Both the position numbers and the translations under genes were made by a program. The notes under the pieces were generated by a model. It worked only from the letters and a program-made list of their open reading frames with translations, did no database searches and was not told where the DNA came from. Below are positions 1-5,874 of a stretch of DNA of 6,687 nucleotides, in pieces. The stretch covers positions 956 through 7,642 of the forward strand of contig DCBC01000038.1 of the NCBI GenBank assembly GCA_002313335.1. Reading direction: 5' to 3'. The stretch is from Porticoccaceae bacterium UBA1117. Lineage in GTDB: Bacteria > Pseudomonadota > Gammaproteobacteria > Pseudomonadales > Porticoccaceae. Numbering within the stretch: position 1 is the first letter of the stretch; each line of letters opens with the position of its first letter.

Positions 1-1125
1 GACAGTAAGATAGACGCATTAAAGCAAGATTGGACGGAGCGGCATGCCAAAGTTATTGAGGCAGGCGGGTTGCACATAGTCGCTACAGAACGTCACGAAT
101 CACGGCGCATTGATAACCAGCTGCGTGGTCGTTCTGGTCGTCAAGGTGATCCGGGTGTCTCGCGGTTTTATCTCTCTCTTGAAGATCCACTGATGCGCCT
201 TTTTGCCTCTGACACTGTCAGAAATATGATGCGACGCATGGGTATGGAGCACGGTGAAGCCATAGAGCATCGTATGGTCGATAACGCCATTATTAAGGCG
301 CAGCGCAAGGTTGAGGGTCGTAATTTTGATATTCGTAAACACCTTCTTGAATATGATGATGTGGCGAATGATCAGCGACAGGTAATCTATCAGCAACGTA
401 ATGATTTGCTCGAAGATGATGACATCTCAGAGATTATTACCAACGTTCGTGCTGACGTTATTGAGCAATGTATTAGCACTTATATCCCACCCATGAGTAT
501 CGAAGAACAGTGGGATATTGAAGGCTTACAAAAAGCATTGGCAACCGAATTTGCGCAAACTATACCGATACAAAAATGGCTCGATGAAGACGATCGTCTT
601 GAAGAAGGCGCTCTGCGTAACAATATTGCAGCACAATTACAGCAAGCCTATATTGATCGCTATGCGCATGTTGGCGATCAAATGCGCGAGGTCGAGCGTC
701 AAATTATGTTGCAGGTGTTAGACAACCTTTGGAAAGAGCATCTAGCGGGTATGGACCAGTTACGCCAAGGCATTGGACTGCGTGCTTATGCGCAAAAAAA
801 TCCTAAGCAAGAGTACAAGCGCGAGTCATTTGGTTTGTTTGAAGATTTACTGGGAAACATCAAATATGACACTATTCGGTACTTAAGTCATATTGAGGTT
901 GCCAGTGAGGACGACATGGCTCGTCTTGAAGAACAGCGGCGCAGTGAGCAAGCTAATCGTGAATATAAGCATGCAGACGCAGCCGGGATGGCGGGAGCTG
1001 ACGGGGGTGAAAACCCCCAGCCTACTCAGCAGCCGGTTACGCGACAAGGGCCTAAGGTCGGTCGAAATGATCTTTGTCCATGCCAGTCAGGTAAAAAATT
1101 CAAGCAATGTTGCGGTAAAATTTAG
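1..1125 (+). CDS. secA: Preprotein translocase ATPase SecA, C-terminal part (5' truncated by window)
   Basis: SecA is the cytoplasmic ATPase motor that pushes unfolded preproteins through the SecYEG channel. The frame is open from base 1, so the gene begins outside the window; the TTG at 70 is an internal leucine. About 374 codons are visible, a little over 40% of a typical 900-residue SecA. In order they show the end of the second helicase-like nucleotide-binding domain with motif VI (QLRGRSGRQGDPG, near window codons 40-52), the SRRIDNQ and FASD/MGMEHGEAIEH blocks, the helical scaffold and wing (RNFDIRKHLLEYDDVANDQR), the two-helix finger region (LDNLWKEHLAGMDQLRQGI), KQEYKRESF, and a Gly/Gln/Pro-rich linker. 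It ends in a zinc-binding tail, CPCQSGKKFKQCC (codons 359-371), which in this family contacts SecB and lipid. The last ligand is Cys rather than the His of E. coli. The usual Gly after the second Cys is Gln. argJ follows after 23 nt. Confidence 0.98.
   Translation, partial: DSKIDALKQDWTERHAKVIEAGGLHIVATERHESRRIDNQLRGRSGRQGDPGVSRFYLSLEDPLMRLFASDTVRNMMRRMGMEHGEAIEHRMVDNAIIKAQRKVEGRNFDIRKHLLEYDDVANDQRQVIYQQRNDLLEDDDISEIITNVRADVIEQCISTYIPPMSIEEQWDIEGLQKALATEFAQTIPIQKWLDEDDRLEEGALRNNIAAQLQQAYIDRYAHVGDQMREVERQIMLQVLDNLWKEHLAGMDQLRQGIGLRAYAQKNPKQEYKRESFGLFEDLLGNIKYDTIRYLSHIEVASEDDMARLEEQRRSEQANREYKHADAAGMAGADGGENPQPTQQPVTRQGPKVGRNDLCPCQSGKKFKQCCGKI
1003..1018 (+). other. Perfect 6-bp GC-rich hairpin with GAAA tetraloop inside secA linker
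   Basis: The sequence GGGGGTGAAAACCCCC folds into a perfect 6-bp stem (1003-1008 pairing with 1013-1018) closed by GAAA (1009-1012), a GNRA-type loop known to stabilise RNA hairpins. CT at 998-999 can add two pairs with AG at 1019-1020 across a 3-nt bulge. It lies in the codons for the low-complexity linker just before the SecA zinc tail, about 130 nt upstream of argJ. No run of T follows, so it is not a standard intrinsic terminator. A role in pausing, mRNA stability or moderating read-through into argJ is possible but is inference only. Confidence 0.55.
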
Positions 1126-1148
1126 CGGAGAAAAAATAGGAAATTCAG

Positions 1149-2354
1149 ATGGCCACCGGTAATTCAGAGCTACCTCAACTGCATCCCATCAAGGGGTTCA
1201 AGTTGGGGACCACCAGTGCTGGTATCAAAACTCCAGGCAGACCTGATCTAGTCATTATGGAAGTCAGTGAGGGCAGTTCTGTCGCCGCACTCTTCACTAA
1301 AAATGCGTTTTGTGCTGCGCCGGTGACGGTTTGCAAACAGCGGTTGTCACGTTGTCGGCCTCGTTACCTGGTGACCAATACTGGTAATGCCAATGCCGGT
1401 ACTGGCGAGCAGGGTTTGTTAGATGCCACGCTGACCTGCAGTAATTTGGCGGCCTTGGCAGGCGTTGATATTGATACTATTTTACCCTTCTCTACAGGTG
1501 TGATCGGAGAGCCGCTGCCAATGGATAGATTACTTGGGGGGCTGCCAGGTGCTTTTGAAAATCTCTGTGAGTCCGGTTGGGCTCAAGCCGCCGAGGGAAT
1601 ATTAACAACGGATACTCGCGCGAAGGGAAGCAGTGTACGATTTGGTGATAACACGCCAATTACTATCACTGGCATAGCAAAAGGTTCTGGCATGATTAAG
1701 CCTAATATGGCGACCATGCTGGCTTATATCGCAACCGACGCTGCACTAGATGATGAATTGCTGCATCTTGCGTTAACGCTGGCCACCGAAAAATCCTTTA
1801 ACCGAATTACAGTGGATAGCGACACCTCTACCAATGATTCAGTTGTGCTAATTGCAACCGGTGCCAGTGGCGTGTCAATTGATGAGACCTCATTTGATAA
1901 TTTCGTTGAGCATTTATGCAAAGTGTTCACTGATTTGGCGCAATCAATTATTCGCGATGGTGAAGGAGCCACTAAATTCGTCTCCGTGGTGATAGAAAGC
2001 GCCGCGAGTCAAGCTGAGGCATTACAGGTTGCCTATACCATCGCAGAATCTCCTCTAGTCAAAACAGCACTGTCGGCATCTGACCCTAATTGGGGCAGAA
2101 TTCTGGCGGCCATTGGGCGCTCAGGCGTTACGGATCTAGATGTTAATGAAGTACAGTTGTTACTCAATTCTGTCCTTATTGCGGATCACGGCGCGCGTGC
2201 ATCGACCTACAGCGAGGAAGCGGGTAAAGCTGCAATGCAGCCTGAGGATATTGAAATTAGAGTACGCTTAAACCGCGGTAGTATCTCTGAAACTGTGTGG
2301 ACGACTGATCTTACTAATGAATACGTACGCATTAATGCTGAATACAGAACCTAG
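1149..2354 (+). CDS. argJ: Glutamate N-acetyltransferase / ornithine acetyltransferase ArgJ
   Basis: ArgJ moves the acetyl group from N-acetylornithine to glutamate, which recycles acetyl groups in arginine synthesis. Some family members also use acetyl-CoA to make N-acetylglutamate. At 401 residues the protein is of normal length. It carries the self-cleavage block KGSGMIKPNMATML, in which Thr189 (codon 1713-1715) is the expected nucleophile that splits the precursor into alpha and beta chains. Other family blocks are the N-terminal GFKLGTTSAGIK, TNTGNANAGTG (oxyanion-hole region), PFSTGVIGEPLP, the DSDTSTNDS stretch after the cleavage site, SDPNWGRILAAIGRSG, and the C-terminal EYVRINAEYRT. 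The ATG is preceded by AGGA (1138-1141) at 7-nt spacing. The gene lies 23 nt after secA, and mutT starts almost at once after its stop, so co-transcription is likely. No ArgR-type operator is apparent in the short upstream gap. Whether it is mono- or bifunctional cannot be told from sequence. Confidence 0.97.
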   Translation: MATGNSELPQLHPIKGFKLGTTSAGIKTPGRPDLVIMEVSEGSSVAALFTKNAFCAAPVTVCKQRLSRCRPRYLVTNTGNANAGTGEQGLLDATLTCSNLAALAGVDIDTILPFSTGVIGEPLPMDRLLGGLPGAFENLCESGWAQAAEGILTTDTRAKGSSVRFGDNTPITITGIAKGSGMIKPNMATMLAYIATDAALDDELLHLALTLATEKSFNRITVDSDTSTNDSVVLIATGASGVSIDETSFDNFVEHLCKVFTDLAQSIIRDGEGATKFVSVVIESAASQAEALQVAYTIAESPLVKTALSASDPNWGRILAAIGRSGVTDLDVNEVQLLLNSVLIADHGARASTYSEEAGKAAMQPEDIEIRVRLNRGSISETVWTTDLTNEYVRINAEYRT

Positions 2355-2371
2355 TTAAAGTGACTCAATCT

Positions 2372-2800
2372 ATGATGCGTATTCAAGTGGTTGCAGGGGT
2401 TATTTATAGAGATTATAAGGCGCTAGGGCATTCAAGTGAGGCTCTTATTCTGATTGCTCGTCGTGCAGATCATCTGCATCAGGGAGGTTTATGGGAATTT
2501 CCTGGTGGCAAAGTTGAGCCGAAGGAAACCCATTATCAAAGCCTGGTCAGAGAGCTTAAAGAAGAACTGAATATTACAGTGACAAACGCATTGCCTATGA
2601 TGCAAATAACTCACGATTACAGTGATAAAAAGGTTACGTTAGATATATGGAAGGTGACTAGTTTTGACGGGTATCCTGAGGGAGTCGAGGGGCAAGAGAC
2701 CCGTTGGGTATCAGTGGCTGAGCTTCGTGATTATGATTTCCCTGCCGCCAACCAGCCAATTTTAGATCAACTATTCAGTAGTCACTTACCTCCGGGGTAG
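2372..2800 (+). CDS. mutT: 8-oxo-dGTP diphosphatase MutT (Nudix hydrolase)
   Basis: MutT hydrolyses oxidised 8-oxo-dGTP to the monophosphate, which keeps the nucleotide pool clean and prevents A:T to C:G transversions. Counting from the ATG at 2372 (142 residues), the Nudix box spans about residues 46-68 and reads GKVEPKE...RELKEELNI, with all the metal-binding Glu residues kept. The usual Gly near its end is Asn67. FPAANQPI near the C-terminus retains Asn127, which matches E. coli Asn119, a guanine-contacting residue. This favours true MutT over a generic Nudix enzyme. The frame also allows a GTG start at 2360, 5 nt after argJ. I prefer 2372 because MMRIQVVAGVI aligns with the E. coli N-terminus and GTGA sits 8 nt upstream as a weak ribosome site; 2375 is a third option. 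It is a single-domain form without a ThiE-like C-terminal extension. Its stop lies 6 nt from the opposing yacG stop. Confidence 0.93.
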   Translation: MMRIQVVAGVIYRDYKALGHSSEALILIARRADHLHQGGLWEFPGGKVEPKETHYQSLVRELKEELNITVTNALPMMQITHDYSDKKVTLDIWKVTSFDGYPEGVEGQETRWVSVAELRDYDFPAANQPILDQLFSSHLPPG

Positions 2801-2806
2801 CACAAT

Positions 2807-2998
2807 CTAAGAATCCATATCCTCCGCACCAAGGGATGCCTCATCCATAGCGGGTTCGCCAGCTACCCTAAAACTCTCTGTGGCCCAGCCACCAAAATCA
2901 ATCAACTGGCAGCGCTCGCAGCAAAAGGGCCGATGCTTTTGTTCGTTTATCCATGGCACATCGACATTGCAGGTTGGGCATTGAACAATAGTAGTCAT
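2807..2998 (-). CDS. yacG: DNA gyrase inhibitor / zinc-binding protein YacG
   Basis: This is a small 63-residue protein of the YacG family, which in E. coli binds GyrB and inhibits gyrase. A four-Cys zinc site is visible as CPTC (Cys7, Cys10) and CCERC (Cys26 and Cys30, with an extra Cys27), followed by the family signature [13 protein letters not shown]. The tail is acidic, ending EDMDS, as in homologues. The frame extends upstream to a TTG at 3028, which would add ten residues and overlap coaE by 20 nt. I chose the ATG at 2998 because it gives the family length, places the first CxxC as in E. coli, and leaves a 10-nt gap after the coaE stop. No strong ribosome site is seen before it, so translation is probably coupled to coaE. 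E. coli has zapD between coaE and yacG; here there is nothing between them. Confidence 0.93.
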   Translation of the reverse strand: MTTIVQCPTCNVDVPWINEQKHRPFCCERCQLIDFGGWATESFRVAGEPAMDEASLGAEDMDS

Positions 2999-3008
2999 AG
3001 TAAAACCA

Positions 3009-3623
3009 TTAATTAGTTGACTCGGCAAGAGCCATGAATTCGCTGTGCAAGCTGTCTATTCTAGAGGCCATGGTATCTTTATCTAATGCATTATCAAAGA
3101 TCCAGTTTGCTCTATTTAACTTTTCTTGGCGTGACATCTGGCTGTCTATAATTCGTTGTATTTGCTGCTCATCATTATTATCTCTGGCTGATGCACGTTC
3201 AAGTTGTAAATGAATCGGCAGGTCAACTAGCAGCACGGTATTGGCCAATAGGTGTTGATCCGTCTCATACAGAAGCGGTGATTCTAACATTACATATGGG
3301 CTGTCTGCGGACCCCAATTGCCCCAGTATCCATTCTCTAATCAGAGGATGTAACAACGCTTCTAGCCACGCTTTTTGATCATTATCACTAAAAATAATAT
3401 CTCGCAGTTTGGCTCTATTAAGTTGTCCACTGGGTAAAATTATATCATTACCAAAATGTGCGGCAATGTCTTGTAGCGCAGGCATGCCAGGCTCCACCAC
3501 TGCACGAGAGGCGTAGTCTGCATCCACTGTAGCTATTCCAAGTGCCCTAAAGCCCTCGCCAACAGTACTTTTACCGCTACCAATACCTCCGGTTAGGCCG
3601 ACAATAAACGGGTTTTTTTTCAC
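3009..3623 (-). CDS. coaE: Dephospho-CoA kinase CoaE
   Basis: CoaE phosphorylates the 3'-hydroxyl of the dephospho-CoA ribose with ATP, the last step of coenzyme A synthesis, in the cytoplasm. The P-loop [12 protein letters not shown] lies near the N-terminus, followed by the VDADYASR block with conserved Asp residues, HPLIREW, and the lid/CoA-domain segment around [16 protein letters not shown]. The C-terminal WIFDNALD block is also typical. The length, about 204 residues, matches the family. No ATG precedes the P-loop. The frame allows TTG at 3629 or GTG at 3623. An AGG at 3634-3632 is only 2 nt from the TTG but 8 nt from the GTG, so the GTG start is preferred and gives an N-terminus [13 protein letters not shown]. 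Eight A residues follow the start codon directly. The gene follows pilD by 38 nt and precedes yacG by 10 nt, the pilD-coaE-yacG order known from Pseudomonas. Confidence 0.96.
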   Translation of the reverse strand: MKKNPFIVGLTGGIGSGKSTVGEGFRALGIATVDADYASRAVVEPGMPALQDIAAHFGNDIILPSGQLNRAKLRDIIFSDNDQKAWLEALLHPLIREWILGQLGSADSPYVMLESPLLYETDQHLLANTVLLVDLPIHLQLERASARDNNDEQQIQRIIDSQMSRQEKLNRANWIFDNALDKDTMASRIDSLHSEFMALAESTN

Positions 3624-3630
3624 AGACAAT

Positions 3631-3637
3631 ACCTACT
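3631..3637 (-). promoter_or_regulatory. Ribosome binding site that decides the coaE start
   Basis: On the minus strand AGTAGGT (3637 to 3631) is the only Shine-Dalgarno-like element before coaE. Its AGG core ends 8 nt before GTG at 3623 but only 2 nt before TTG at 3629. The spacing argues for initiation at the GTG. Confidence 0.6.
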
Positions 3638-3661
3638 TTATCGGTAGATTTAAGAGGTTAC

Positions 3662-4537
3662 TCAAAGCACACTAAAAGCAGAAGAGTAGTTGCTCATGAT
3701 CTTATCACCCCATATCAAAGCAATCCATCCTGCTGCAGCGAGAAATGGACCAAAAGGAATCTGTAAATTACGATCCTTGCCACTCATCATGATAATGATA
3801 ATACCAACAACGGCTCCCACAGCACTTGATAATAGAATCACCAAAGGCAACATCTGCCAACCGAGCCAGGCACCAAGAGCGGCCAGCAACTTAAAATCTC
3901 CATACCCCATACCCTCCTTGCCGGTTATCAGTTTAAACACCCAATAAACTGACCATAGCGCCAAATAACCGGCTACGGCACCAATAATCGCTTCTGAAGC
4001 GGGTACAAAAAATCCATTGAGATTAGCGATAAGCCCAACCCATAACAATGGCAATGTTATTTGATCTGGGAGCAGTTTTTCTTTGGCATCAATGCCAGCC
4101 AGAGCGATCAGTAAAAGGGTAAAAAAGACCGCATAAACCACATCTACTTGGCCGCTATAGTGATGAGCAGTCACTGCAACCACAATACCAGTGAACAGCT
4201 CTACTAAGGGATACTGAATGGATATGGAGGTCGAGCAGTTTGGACATCGACCTTTTAATAGCAGATAGCTAAGCACAGGAATATTGTGCCATGGCTTTAT
4301 GGCAATTTCACACTTGGGGCATCGAGAGGGTGGCCAAAGCAGCGTTTCAGTGGGACCATTGTCGGCACTGTGAGGGATATCTAAAAACTCCTGGGACTGC
4401 TGTTTCCATTGCGCATAAAGTTGTTTGGGCAACCTCAGAATAACTACATTCAAAAAACTGCCGACAACCAAGCCAAAGCAAAAAGCCAGGCTCACAAATA
4501 CCTCACCTGTTATGCTTTGGAGTAGTACATTAATCAT
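3662..4537 (-). CDS. pilD: Type IV prepilin peptidase / N-methyltransferase PilD
   Basis: PilD is an inner-membrane aspartyl protease that removes the short leader from type IV prepilins, and usually type II pseudopilins, then methylates the new N-terminal Phe. The 291-residue protein has a first membrane helix ending in GSFLNVVILRLP (about 26-37). A cytoplasmic zinc domain follows with two CxxC pairs (Cys73/Cys76 and Cys98/Cys101) framing KPWHNIPVLSYLLLKGR, then a series of hydrophobic helices. Both catalytic Asp motifs are present: GIDAKEKLLPD with Asp150 and GMGYGDFKLL with Asp214. Each is one position off the P. aeruginosa PilD numbering (Asp149, Asp213), so the protein is essentially full and collinear. 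The ATG at 4537 is preceded by AAAGGG at 10-nt spacing. The gene sits 65 nt after pilC, with a possible promoter of its own in that gap, and 38 nt before coaE. Confidence 0.98.
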   Translation of the reverse strand: MINVLLQSITGEVFVSLAFCFGLVVGSFLNVVILRLPKQLYAQWKQQSQEFLDIPHSADNGPTETLLWPPSRCPKCEIAIKPWHNIPVLSYLLLKGRCPNCSTSISIQYPLVELFTGIVVAVTAHHYSGQVDVVYAVFFTLLLIALAGIDAKEKLLPDQITLPLLWVGLIANLNGFFVPASEAIIGAVAGYLALWSVYWVFKLITGKEGMGYGDFKLLAALGAWLGWQMLPLVILLSSAVGAVVGIIIIMMSGKDRNLQIPFGPFLAAAGWIALIWGDKIMSNYSSAFSVL

Positions 4538-4578
4538 TATTGGCAGACCCTTTGGCTGTAAGTAATGTGTAGCGTAGA

Positions 4579-4607
4579 ATTATAGCAGTCACCACGCCAT
4601 TTTTAGA
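4579..4607 (-). promoter_or_regulatory. Candidate sigma-70 promoter upstream of pilD (extended -10)
   Basis: The pilC-pilD gap, read on the minus strand, contains TGCTATAAT. This is a consensus TATAAT (4584 to 4579) with the TGn extension of an extended -10 element. At 17-nt spacing the -35 position (4607 to 4602) reads TCTAAA, only half matching consensus, which is tolerated with an extended -10. Transcription would start near 4572, leaving a leader of about 35 nt before the pilD ATG. This would let pilD-coaE-yacG be expressed apart from pilBC. The call rests on motif match and position only. Confidence 0.45.
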
Positions 4608-5823
4608 AAACATTACCCAATTGAAAGATCGGAAGATACATGGCAATCATTAGACCACCTATCACAACAGCTAAAAAGGACATTATAGCCGGCTCCAGCA
4701 GAGCGGTTAACGTATCAACAGCGTCGTTGACTGAATCTTCGTAGCTGTCTGCAGCTTTGTGTAACATAGTCTCCAGAGCGCCGGCCTCTTCGCCCACCTT
4801 GGTTAGTTGTTGCAGTAATGGTGGGAAATCGCTGTTCTCTTTCATCGCGACATTTAGCAGACTACCTTGTGAAACCTTGTCTCTAATCCCAAGAACTGCG
4901 TTGGCAACATGCTGGTTGCCTGTTGCGCCCGCAGATGAGTTAAGCGAATCGAGCATAGGAATGCCTGCAGAAAAGGTGGTAGCAAGCGTTCTTGAAAAAC
5001 GAGCAATGGCACTTAAAAATAAAAGCTTACCAAACATCGGTACTTTTAATATGTATTTGTCTATCGCATAAGAAAAACGTTTTGATTTGCTACGGGCAAG
5101 CTTAAACACACCAATTATCGCTATCAAAGACCCCACTACCAAGCCCCAGTATTTTTGCATAGCTTCGGAAATAGCGACAACAAATCGCGTGAAGACGGGT
5201 AGTTCAGCACCAAAGCTGGCAAAGGTTTCTTCAAAAGCGGGTACCACATTAATAAGTAATACTGCAGTTACAACACCGGCGATTATTAACACTGCAATCG
5301 GGTAAGTGAGGGCCTTTTTAATGTTAGCTTTTAGGCGTTGGTCTTTTTCCTGAAAACTAGCAATCCGATCTAGCATAATGTCTAACGTACCTGAAATCTC
5401 TCCAGCGGCGACCAGATTACAATATATATTGTCAAATATATTGGGGTAGTTGCGCAAAGAGTCACTAAAGGTATGGCCCACAGCAACTTCATTGCGCAAT
5501 GCCATAATAAAATCTCGCACATGTTTTTGTTCAGTAGTTTCTGCGGCCACATCTAAGCTTTGAATGAGCGGAAGACCTGCTTTTAGCATAGTAGCTAGCT
5601 GCCGCGTAAAGCTGACTATTTCATCAGAATTAATGACCTTACGATTTAATGACTCTAACGTAAGAGTTGGCTTTGGCGCGACTTTGTCAGCGGCAACGCC
5701 AAGTTTACGCACGAGGCCTTTCGCCAGCAGCTTATTTTCAGCGGAGACTTGTCCGCTGACCTGCTTCCCACTTCGATCTTGGCCCGAGTAGATAAAGACT
5801 CTTTGATTATTACTGACCTGCAT
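4603..5823 (-). CDS. pilC: Type IV pilus inner-membrane platform protein PilC
   Basis: PilC is the polytopic inner-membrane platform on which PilB (extension) and PilT (retraction) act to move pilin subunits into or out of the fibre. At 406 residues it equals the P. aeruginosa length. It contains two GspF/T2SF repeats, about 70-195 and 273-398. The first carries SFTRQLATMLKAGLPLIQSL, LVAAGEISGTLD and KALTYPIAVL; the second has the matching RFSRTLATTFSAGIPMLDSL, KVGEEAGALETML and LEPAIMSFLAVVIGG. Hydrophobic helices lie near 174-196, 226-241 and 377-398. The N-terminal segment FIYSGQDRSGKQVSGQVSAEN is the usual start of the family. The ATG has AAGAGAG ending 7 nt upstream. It follows pilB by 51 nt; that gap holds a run of eight T on the coding strand but no stem to make a terminator, so the two are probably one transcript. 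Confidence 0.98.
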   Translation of the reverse strand: MQVSNNQRVFIYSGQDRSGKQVSGQVSAENKLLAKGLVRKLGVAADKVAPKPTLTLESLNRKVINSDEIVSFTRQLATMLKAGLPLIQSLDVAAETTEQKHVRDFIMALRNEVAVGHTFSDSLRNYPNIFDNIYCNLVAAGEISGTLDIMLDRIASFQEKDQRLKANIKKALTYPIAVLIIAGVVTAVLLINVVPAFEETFASFGAELPVFTRFVVAISEAMQKYWGLVVGSLIAIIGVFKLARSKSKRFSYAIDKYILKVPMFGKLLFLSAIARFSRTLATTFSAGIPMLDSLNSSAGATGNQHVANAVLGIRDKVSQGSLLNVAMKENSDFPPLLQQLTKVGEEAGALETMLHKAADSYEDSVNDAVDTLTALLEPAIMSFLAVVIGGLMIAMYLPIFQLGNVF

Positions 5824-5874
5824 ACGTCTGCTCTCTTAAAAAAAATATCAAAAAGGTTGGTTGTGTATCACTTA

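Noticed and set aside
100..396. A 98-codon open frame on the minus strand inside secA
   Set aside because: It lies wholly antisense to a strongly conserved SecA region, and its translation resembles no family I recognise. It is a shadow frame.
1126..1148. ArgR operator or promoter in the secA-argJ gap
   Set aside because: The gap is 23 nt and contains a ribosome site but no recognisable Arg box or -35/-10 pair.
893..1162. An 89-codon plus-strand frame spanning the secA-argJ junction
   Set aside because: It is out of frame with both genes, has no recognisable domain, and overlaps the whole SecA tail. No evidence of an independent gene.
2786..2799. Short inverted repeat TACC/GGTA at the mutT end as a terminator
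   Set aside because: The stem is only 4-5 bp with a tiny loop and no T run follows on either strand.
3690..3947. An 85-codon plus-strand frame antisense to pilD
   Set aside because: It is the complement of the PilD membrane helices (hydrophobic codons give a Pro/Ile/Thr-rich product). No domain or supporting context.
4757..5305. Two plus-strand frames antisense to pilC (4757-5071 and 5087-5305)
   Set aside because: Both lie opposite well-conserved PilC blocks and show no family features.
5838..5845. Eight-T run (coding strand) between pilB and pilC as an intrinsic terminator
   Set aside because: No GC-rich inverted repeat lies before it; the upstream bases are AT-rich with no stable stem. 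It may act only as an unstructured leader.
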